A DNA stretch of 64,000 bases from Lutraria lutraria (taxonomy: Eukaryota; Mollusca; Bivalvia; Venerida; Mactridae). The notes under the pieces are model-generated. The model did no database searches and was not told the origin of the DNA. It was given only the letters and a program-made list of their open reading frames with translations. Location of the stretch: assembly GCA_964023205.1 (NCBI GenBank), contig OZ026844.1, forward strand, positions 6,012,840-6,076,839, read 5' to 3'. The first letter of the stretch is position 1, and each line of letters starts with the position of its first letter. The position numbers and the translations under genes are program-made. Shown here piece after piece: positions 60,401-64,000 of the stretch.

Positions 60401-63400
60401 TCATGTGTTCTTTTGCCTCTGACTAGCCTGTCTCTGTGTCCAAACTACTGGAAAATTACAGTGCCTCAGACTATTCATTGTATACAGGTACAGGGTTTAT
60501 GGGCACTAATAGTAACATTTACATGGGATAAGTTTGTAGTACAAAATAAACTCAATGAAAACTCAGTACATGTTTCATCAAGCCTGAAAGTAGGTACTCT
60601 GATGTCCAGACGACTCCGTCAAGTTATGAAAAAGCCATATTCTGTGCATTTCTATGTAAAACATGCAAACCTGCTAATACCTTTAGGATCTCAAAACTGA
60701 CCACTGCTTTGCAAAATCTAAAAGTTTGCACCTGCTTGAAATTATGATTGTATACATGCATATATATATGATTGTATTGTTTTATTATTGTTAATAACCA
60801 TGTATTTTTTTTATATAGTGAAAAGATAAGTCATTGTATTAATTGTGGTCTGTAAAAGACAAACTATAAATGTACAAATTATTCTAGTTATAGTCTGTGA
60901 ACAGGTGTAATTAAACTATTAGGTAAAAACCACTGTATGTTCCAGATTATTTAATCTGTTTAAGTACATTTTATGAGTCTTAAATGACTGCACCAAAAAT
61001 TAAGATTTTTTAACATGAAATAGGGACATTATTTTTGTCACCTACAGTACATCATAATTATGTAAATATTTTGTTGTTCATTTATGTACTTTATAGGAAT
61101 AAAGTAAAATAGAGGAGGGGAAGGTTTTATGCACCAAAAATTAAGATTTTTTAACATGAACATTTTTCACTGAAATTAAAGAAATTATTATTATAAATTT
61201 GTTGTGTCAAATGCAACTTTTTCACAGACAAAGGAAAGCATTCCAGATTTAGTTAAATAAATAGTTCTTTTGATAACAAATCAGTATTTAGATAAAACTG
61301 TTAATTCCTGTTGATTGTAGTGTACACAAACATACCGGCTTAAGACATATTTTGATGGTTTCGAACAAAAGCCCTTTTAGCACCTTTTTCAGTCCTAGCT
61401 TCCAGCGTCTCATACTCGGACAGAAGTTGCTCAAATTTCATTGGCTGCGCCTTCCGCTAAAATTTTGTAATGACGATGTCCATTGGTCAGGACCCTTTTT
61501 TGGTCGTTTGTTAAAAATCGTGTCTTTCCTCGGTAAAGTCACTCTTATGCTGACTTTACATGTGAATATACCTTTGTAAAATAAAATACGAGGAAAGGAC
61601 ACTGACTTCTTGATTTTTTATAGGTAAGATTTTATGATTATTTTTGTTCTAGAAGTTTGTAAAATGGACTTATGTTTTTACACTGAAGTTTAATTATTAA
61701 AGAAAGGCTTTTTCTTTGATAGTAAGTAGTTTTTGAAGATACAGGTGCAGAAAGTACAATTAAATGTTGGAATGAATTAAAATATACTTGCGCATATTGT
61801 AACTAAATTTGATATTTCTACTGTTGTAAATTAGTCAGAATATCTGTATACAGATGTAAACATTACATCACTTCACTTTGTTTTAATGGATTTTTATGTA
61901 ACATGTCAATTTGATGAAACTGGTTATTTTTGGTATCAGTATCATTTGAATTGCTGAGAGCCTTTTCGGTCGTTTTTCCTTTTGTTTAATTAAAGCCATT
62001 TGGGTTGATTTTTACAATCATTGGGTTAAAAGCAAATAAACAGAACCCGGAAATTCTTAAACAGTTATATTTTTATCTTAATTTGTCAATAATACTAAAC
62101 AATGATGTCTTCAGGTATTTCTATTTAATTATTGATAATTTGTTGTTTGATTAAAACCAGAAATTGGTTTGGTTATTATCTTTAGTAAAATTTATTATAG
62201 TCAATTAGTTTGGGATTATTTACTTATGGTTTATGCAAATCCAAAATGATCTACTTAAAAGTATGATTTGAAAGTATTATAATTTCATGATTTTCATAAA
62301 ATGTTCATGTATATTATATGTTTATGTATACATGTAATGACTCTTATGCTGACTTTACATGTGAATATACCTTTGTAAAATAAAATACGAGGAAAGGACA
62401 CTGACTTCTTGATTTTTTATAGATCTCGGAAGGGAGTCCGTAAGAGGCAAGTTACGGCAGAAAAGTAGCATGGATATTAATAAATAATGTATTGATGACC
62501 ATAAGTTAAGCGGTACTTAGGCACATCATTTGGAAAAAAAATCAGATACATTCAAAATAATATATGCTCAGCGCTCAAAATCATTGAAATGTTGGAAGAA
62601 CAATTATACAAAAATAAAGTTAATAAAATGTGTCATCGAGAAAGGAATATTTAAAGAACATGTGACGTGATATCTGTACTACGTTCTAAATAGAAATTTA
62701 AATGCCACAGCTGGATTGTGGGTGGATGAACGAAATACGACGGAAGAATAAAAAACAGCAGATACAACAATTACGGCACTCGGCGACGAACTAAAAGAAT
62801 TTGCAGAAATACGATTTAAAATATATGAAGTTACGACATTAACAACCTATGTAAGAATCTTATGACACCTTTCACAGATTTAATGCTTTAACTACTTACA
62901 AAGCTTTATGTCGCTTAATATAAAATAGCATACAGACAAGAAATGATTCCTAGATAGAAAAGAATAATCGAATACAAAACACCTACGTGCTTCCCCAAAA
63001 CTACCCTCCACCAAATGCATCAAACCAAACCCACCCAACATATAGGTCTATGCAAAAGATAAAGGACATTTCAGAGGAAAAAAAGAGTGGTGATTTTAAG
63101 CTTTCATATGTATTATCTATAACCACATGGACAGAAAACAATCAAATCACCTAATAAGTATTATCATAATGCTATATTTTAGACTAGATATGACGTTACT
63201 GACCCAACACTTTTAACGTTCTTTACATGATCGAATTAAGTCAAAGTTTGACATACTATGTATCAAATAAACTTGAAATAGTATCTACTCGCATTTACAT
63301 AGTACAACTCAATGTAATTGGATGTTGATAATGTTATCTGGTATTTTTTGTAAACCCTCTTTAATTTCAGAAATTAAGACAGTACAATGTAAATCGAACT

Positions 63401-63726
63401 TGTCAAAGAACAAGAATAATTGTTACTAATTACATTTGTATGTTTTATTACTGTATAAATTGTATTTAGTTCATATGTATTATGTCTTAATATTGGAAGA
63501 GATGTAGAATGCAATTTGTCAACAATAAGGCGTTGGTTAAAAAAAAAGTTTGTACATTGTGTACATACCATTAAACAGAAGAACCATTCAGCCAAGTATT
63601 TACAATGATCTAATTATAAGCCAGTATTGCATACATCATTCATACACTAGTATGATATTTATAAAGCATTACCTTGACTAGTACTGCGAACAATACACAT
63701 TGCTGTAAAAGTCTTGCGACTCCCAT
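48286..63726 (-). CDS. EGF-repeat and zona-pellucida-domain protein (5 exons, 543 aa as modelled)
   Basis: Exons (minus): 63726-63673, 51354-50577, 49830-49628, 49316-48922, 48487-48286. All introns are GT-AG, phases match and the total is 1632 nt. Exon 1 encodes a hydrophobic start typical of a signal peptide. Exon 2 encodes one partial and five full EGF modules, four of the DI(N/D)EC or DVNEC calcium-binding type. Exons 3-5 encode a ZP module: CTGFSWN, FGDNSCQG, FYENVLYY, VECDVS, FKDFEY, IYCNATFC and a last CAQSC. ZP modules polymerise extracellular proteins, often after furin-type cleavage. No cleavage site, external hydrophobic patch or membrane anchor follows before TAA at 48286. Either the protein is truncated or secreted, or a donor at CAG|GTTTAG inside exon 5 leads to an exon I did not find. 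The direct exon 1-2 join is supported by phase only; a missing exon carrying the first EGF half is possible. Confidence 0.78.
48922..49316 (-). CDS. ZP middle exon
   Basis: 395 nt; starts ESGGTQFYEN, the end of ZP-N, then the linker and first part of ZP-C with the expected cysteine. Confidence 0.82.
49628..49830 (-). CDS. ZP-N exon
   Basis: 203 nt, phase 1 in and 0 out. Contains the conserved ZP-N cysteines and the xDxSC motif (GDNSC). Confidence 0.82.
50375..50553. mobile_element. MITE family 2 copy
   Basis: cagtcaaccctgtgtaag ... ctcaggtttgacggta; 24 bp inside the intron that follows the EGF exon donor. Confidence 0.65.
50577..51354 (-). CDS. EGF-repeat exon
   Basis: 778 nt. Five complete six-cysteine EGF modules plus a leading half-module lacking the first two cysteines, then a Pro/Thr/Ser linker. 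Acceptor atcttcag at 51355; donor GTGAGT at 50576. Many NxT/S sequons. Confidence 0.88.
51549..51552. repeat. target site duplication, left
   Basis: gtag directly before the 5' LTR, matching 62465-62468. Confidence 0.75.
51968..52050 (+). repeat. 83-bp direct repeat in the 5' LTR, copy 1
   Basis: Identical to 52767-52849, period 799 bp. Begins actcttatgctgac and ends gattttttatag; followed at once by gtaagatttt, a good splice donor. Also present in the 3' LTR (near 61541 and 62340). Confidence 0.9.
52767..52849 (+). repeat. 83-bp direct repeat in the 5' LTR, copy 2
   Basis: Ends ttttttatag like an acceptor and is followed by atctcgg. Contains the AATAAA likely to mark the LTR's R-region end. 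Confidence 0.9.
52894..52911 (+). other. candidate primer-binding site
   Basis: tggtgggtagacaacc starts 2 nt after the 5' LTR with the TGG expected opposite a tRNA CCA end. I cannot name the tRNA. Confidence 0.45.
52944..53747 (+). pseudogene. gag: gag-protease remnant, internally deleted
   Basis: An ATG at 52944 opens a Pro/Gln-rich start that is cut by an in-frame TAA at 53070. The same frame then gives a capsid-type gag segment (FRGTSGEDIEQFLKRFQQY; LNWHLEGVARLYI). Near 53450 it passes without transition into the second half of a retroviral-type aspartic protease (ILGHDFLEKQ). The rest of capsid, any zinc knuckle and the protease catalytic D-(S/T)-G are missing, so a deletion has joined the two. 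The frame is lost near 53690. The product could not be a working Gag or protease. Confidence 0.8.
53690..53938 (+). pseudogene. pol: protease-RT connecting segment in another frame
   Basis: A continuation typical of the Ty3/gypsy region between protease and RT (AKCLVKVCKGKAVLRIANPT) is open in a different frame from the upstream piece. It returns to the first frame at a run of seven G (about 53930-53936), so each boundary is a single-base frame change. Confidence 0.7.
53925..55094 (+). CDS. pol: pol: reverse transcriptase
   Basis: RT palm and fingers are complete: WHSPVVLVRK, YRFAVDYRKLN, FTSLDLGKAFWQ, FQTMPFGLSGAPATFQ, the catalytic YVDD (nt 54627-54638, residues about 235-238) and the thumb/connection motifs LHYLGHVIS and LLGLTNYYKKF. 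All three catalytic aspartates are present. The frame ends at a one-base change near 55055, exactly where RNase H should begin. The first codons (53925 on) are not a natural start; pol would be made as part of a gag-pol product. Confidence 0.93.
   Translation: MWGGEPNVSSSQPSDDAFETRKPNVNFDLSNSDLNNDQKEKLFELLNKNCDIFSEGLHDLGKTNRQTHTIDTGDAKPVRTSFYKQTPDMRRKTEDMVSDMLKNGIITESNSDWHSPVVLVRKSDTEKTGEYRFAVDYRKLNKITKPIAHPLPRLSDMFDSIGEANPKYFTSLDLGKAFWQVPMNETSKEKAAFITYDGIYEFQTMPFGLSGAPATFQSLMMKVLQGIAWKYVLCYVDDVVIFSKTFDEHLGHISEVFHRLRQAGLKLSPRKCHFAQKKLHYLGHVISKSGIEADSKKVEKVRNLVPPKDQKGIKSLLGLTNYYKKFILGYSKICSPLFELLKKDNLFVWSAECQKALDTLKDALTTAPILAFPDMEKLLFSLAMLQNLV
54980..57733 (+). CDS. pol: pol: RNase H, integrase and chromodomain-like tail
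   Basis: Real homology begins about 55055 with RNase H (TCDASKSGLG, Asp near residue 32; ELEGLAI; ITDHKAL; DPLSR). A Gln/Glu/Ser-rich spacer (about 155-300) follows, then an HHCC zinc finger (H..HFGWKR...CDKCQ) and the integrase core with D458, D518 and E554, a D-D(35)-E spacing. GPFERLHMDIIGPL and NGCVERQN are standard. After the core come a GPY/F-like DGPYYILL segment, an Asp-rich low-complexity spacer, and a C-terminal chromodomain-like module (YSVSKYLKQR, QYLLEWTN, WQDGRDV). The first 25 or so residues are out-of-frame RT sequence. Confidence 0.92.
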   Translation: MPESFRYTKRCLNDCPNTCFPRYGKTFVLTCDASKSGLGYILGQKDDQGRERVIEYSGRALHGSEKNYSASELEGLAIIEGVKAFQSYLSTGRKFEIITDHKALKVLNSMSTSTNGRIARWHMLLCGYNYEVIYRKGADNNADPLSRYTQEAVNGSKDTPKETEQVGCVGLRNSQSQNHMVASVSTNVSQEAIVSTIESGPIVGNESKESEIEDILGLTENDSQPQSDSAVTQIDIGIQTLRQDVEEQNSEQEVGSLEEVPQSCQDDNKEREWLEVNIEYGVTATVCAMDTQPDQSIGDSKEADKFEDLIEMQKDCPDFKYIYVYLANGEIPKDDKIKNTVLFEKEHYHILDGVLIHRYQNRARKKPTDERFIMQIALPKQLRLHILEQVHDNNGHFGWKRTFDTIKTKYYWPSMYQQTVDYVRSCDKCQRVKRDPNASTTPLNPLPVVGPFERLHMDIIGPLAKTSEGHSYILVCVCSFTRWVEAYPLVRQSASEIARVLHDEIFCRYGASSTIVTDRGRNFLSKLVNAICEIYKVARHKTASYNPQANGCVERQNATIGKTIAMYVQKDQKNWHRVLPVALMAMRSNPNTETSGFSPFKMLFGGEMRLPFDVNLVPNDTLKADDKTIVRELLHTLKLIHGNAKTNTETTQNDSKERHDAKAKPSDLRVGEMVLKKVHKHTTGLSSKLDEKWDGPYYILLKQGQDNYKIANCKTNKPSKSLDNAKNLKRYYSPDNYRHALIVRQDEVDDDKQEDDDDTRDDDDVTQDYNDDTHDDNDDRADNQTHDNEEVDQNSGGQQNIDDHSKDQVDVTAGPSNDDNTKDVIPSSYTKLNSPETSKAKEPQRPKPVKRWYSVSKYLKQRTKNGRKQYLLEWTNQKFKPSWQDGRDVTPDLQKQYYITHTKLGKRRRRKPYRYFN
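57530..57725 (+). other. chromodomain-like module at the integrase C terminus
   Basis: Pattern Y-x-V-x-K-Y-L, then YLLEWTN and W followed by D-x-T-x-x-L: the order of a chromodomain. Chromodomains on chromoviral integrases target silent chromatin. Here it follows an Asp-rich linker and ends in an RRRRKP basic tail. Confidence 0.6.
57734..58336 (+). other. pol-env spacer with candidate splice acceptor
   Basis: 600 bp without coding potential; AT-rich, with a short TG repeat at about 58185. A long pyrimidine tract ending ctcag near 58240 is a good acceptor candidate for a spliced env mRNA, as known for errantiviruses. Confidence 0.4.
58337..60700 (+). CDS. env: env-like F-type fusion glycoprotein, intact ORF (787 codons)
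   Basis: Uninterrupted frame from tandem ATGs to TGA. Residues 1-17 form a signal peptide. A furin-type site RSRR at 115-118 is followed at once by a hydrophobic fusion-peptide-like start (LLPFIGKLSKSIFG), then a long heptad-rich helical region (about 140-245), a cysteine-containing middle (CKFCVVEVPCQC), a membrane span at about 576-600 and a second hydrophobic span at about 652-671. This cleavage-site neighbourhood and the following 'GT..DD' are the hallmark of baculovirus F proteins and gypsy-type errantivirus Env. The overall length is somewhat more than typical and the second span is extra. By family such proteins mediate low-pH membrane fusion and allow virus-like spread. Similarity is judged by motif, not by search. 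Confidence 0.82.
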   Translation: MMLFLVSMVLCCHTVSSSLPSELQRLNYGVVFEPQSAMHLAAESWIHTFSIKLPKSISIVDLAGCSKTPKTCKVVNEVLLEINQIRQETEVMINGTINSITRLIPERELVKSRTRSRRSLLPFIGKLSKSIFGTATTDDVELLARHINSLNKLTRNMANSIQQHDNNLASYMHTLDDRIENIVAGMQENEGAIQHIQKQIYETFDNLEQSFSTMNVLVAKQIEKSRKLEHLYNELLDGLYDLVEGKLSPHLIPPLVMSNTINDIQAILHDKFSSFHLVYNKPDVVYKNIDTIYARQGSTLYISVKFPIMQFHKPLSLFKVMSYPIPVNDSSNHATQLLNLPHSFAITSDLQFYAIFEQTELNQCKGEVKSLLCTFSKTLFPITHDSCISALFKNDKSLIKQICNFRFLINHLSSSIVQLSHTSVLIYNVDLMEYDCKTGKKMVEGCKFCVVEVPCQCPISTSTLYIPPRLSVCHKNTTSMLHPINLALLQHFFNDTDLKDIDSNSLFENPLSVDVPQFRIYNHTMQNIVADDRKAHLSLEKMTQSAKTDAIVFQTLTDPLLSGDITHQDNWPSTDDILLYCTTAVAAFCLITIILMGLKLRKLLIIVSVLQNTSVKQVKAATLPSFVYKKDETTTKPSNIFWENLDITLDHYILAFGVVTIIFVTVLLVRNLTFRRNTQLIVEITNGDSCVLLPLTSLSLCPNYWKITVPQTIHCIQVQGLWALIVTFTWDKFVVQNKLNENSVHVSSSLKVGTLMSRRLRQVMKKPYSVHFYVKHANLLIPLGSQN
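60989..61019 (+). repeat. 31-bp duplicate of the LTR edge upstream of the PPT
   Basis: tgcaccaaaaattaagattt and the following 11 bases match the LTR from its sixth base, about 105 bp before the true 3' LTR. Confidence 0.85.
61111..61124 (+). other. polypurine tract
   Basis: agaggaggggaagg, 14 purines directly abutting the 3' LTR; plus-strand primer site. Confidence 0.85.
61125..62464 (+). repeat. 3' LTR (1340 bp)
   Basis: Start fixed by the polypurine tract immediately upstream and by alignment to the 5' LTR; end fixed by the gtag target duplication at 62465-62468. Confidence 0.93.
62465..62468. repeat. target site duplication, right
   Basis: gtag directly after the 3' LTR. Confidence 0.75.
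62469..63672. other. remainder of EGF-ZP intron 1
   Basis: AT-rich, no repeat family recognised and no additional exon with matching phase seen, although an exon with the first half of the leading EGF module would be expected somewhere in this intron. Confidence 0.4.
63673..63726 (-). CDS. candidate signal-peptide exon of the EGF-ZP gene
   Basis: ATG at 63726, 18 codons (MGVARLL then CVLFAVLVK), donor AAG|GTAATG, phase 0 like exon 2. A hydrophobic start ending at a strong donor makes it a good first exon, but the 12.3-kb distance means it is not proven. Confidence 0.55.
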
Positions 63727-64000
63727 TCTGTGTGTGTTATGCGAAACTTAATATCCAAATACATATACGATAGGTATGCACGCACAAAAATTAAAATTTG
63801 AAATGTTATCCGATTTTAAAGCAGTCAAGATTCAATTATCACAATTTGTAAACACGGCAAGTTATATATAATATCTTCATTTGATGACCCATTTATACAT
63901 GTATATTCGTATTCCGAATATCTAATCAACACGTGATGGACATATGGCTAATCGAAAGTAAATGTTAGGCCGAGTATAGTCCCCATCATATGATTGTTTC
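63727..64000. other. upstream flank of the EGF-ZP gene
   Basis: AT-rich; would contain the 5' UTR and promoter if exon 1 is correct. No clear TATA or initiator could be assigned. Confidence 0.3.

Larger units (their letters stand above)
51553..62464 (+). mobile_element. Ty3/gypsy LTR retrotransposon with env-like ORF (10.9 kb)
   Basis: Two 1.34-kb LTRs, target duplication gtag on each side, a candidate primer-binding site (52894) and a polypurine tract (61111-61124). Internal order: gag and protease remnant, reverse transcriptase, RNase H, integrase with chromodomain-like tail, then a third ORF resembling an F-type envelope. RT-RNaseH-IN order and the YVDD box place it in Ty3/gypsy (Metaviridae); the third ORF makes it errantivirus-like in layout. 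It lies in intron 1 of the EGF-ZP gene, opposite in orientation. LTR identity indicates a recent insertion, but the pol frames are interrupted and gag-protease carries a large deletion, so this copy appears defective. Confidence 0.93.

Overview
The window is AT-rich animal DNA, most likely from a bivalve mollusc. The evidence is long genes with small phase-matched GT-AG exons, dense tRNA-derived SINEs and MITEs, tandem arrays opening with an 'aacaagagggcca(t/a)gatgg'-type sequence of the kind common in bivalve genomes, and a Ty3/gypsy element. I could not assign a species. Gene models below were assembled by eye from splice sites, phase continuity and protein similarity remembered from named families.

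Layout. (1) 62-299 (+): last exon of an unrecognised, probably GPI-anchored or tail-anchored surface protein. (2) 5740-3244 (-): a two-exon gene for a 707-residue basic, low-complexity protein of unknown role; exon 1 was recovered by splice phase. (3) 32935-11663 (-): a complete 13-exon orthologue of the dual-specificity-type phosphatase PTPDC1 (661 aa), including a 22-nt microexon and the active-site exon. Its introns hold two tandem-repeat arrays (periods about 143 and about 160 bp), a 4.3-kb terminal-inverted-repeat DNA transposon with a decayed gene, several SINEs and MITEs, and an hAT-like MITE nested in a SINE. (4) About 33-45.4 kb: gene-poor, with SINEs, MITEs and hairpins. (5) 45453-46422 (+): a two-exon gene for a 128-aa single-pass membrane protein with PPxY motifs. 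(6) 47253-47514: a large ACCT/ACCC microsatellite. (7) 63726-48286 (-): an EGF-repeat plus zona-pellucida-domain secreted or surface protein.

Intron 1 of the EGF-ZP gene contains, in opposite orientation, the most striking item: a 10.9-kb Ty3/gypsy element (51553-62464). It has almost identical 1.34-kb LTRs, a 4-bp target duplication, reverse transcriptase, RNase H, a D-D(35)-E integrase with a C-terminal chromodomain-like tail, and an intact 787-codon third ORF. That ORF looks like an F-type (baculovirus F / errantivirus) envelope fusion protein. Its gag-protease region is internally deleted and broken while env is open. The LTR carries an 83-bp direct repeat spaced so that the interval forms an exact GT-AG intron-like unit. 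This env-bearing mollusc element is the best candidate for an under-described system here.
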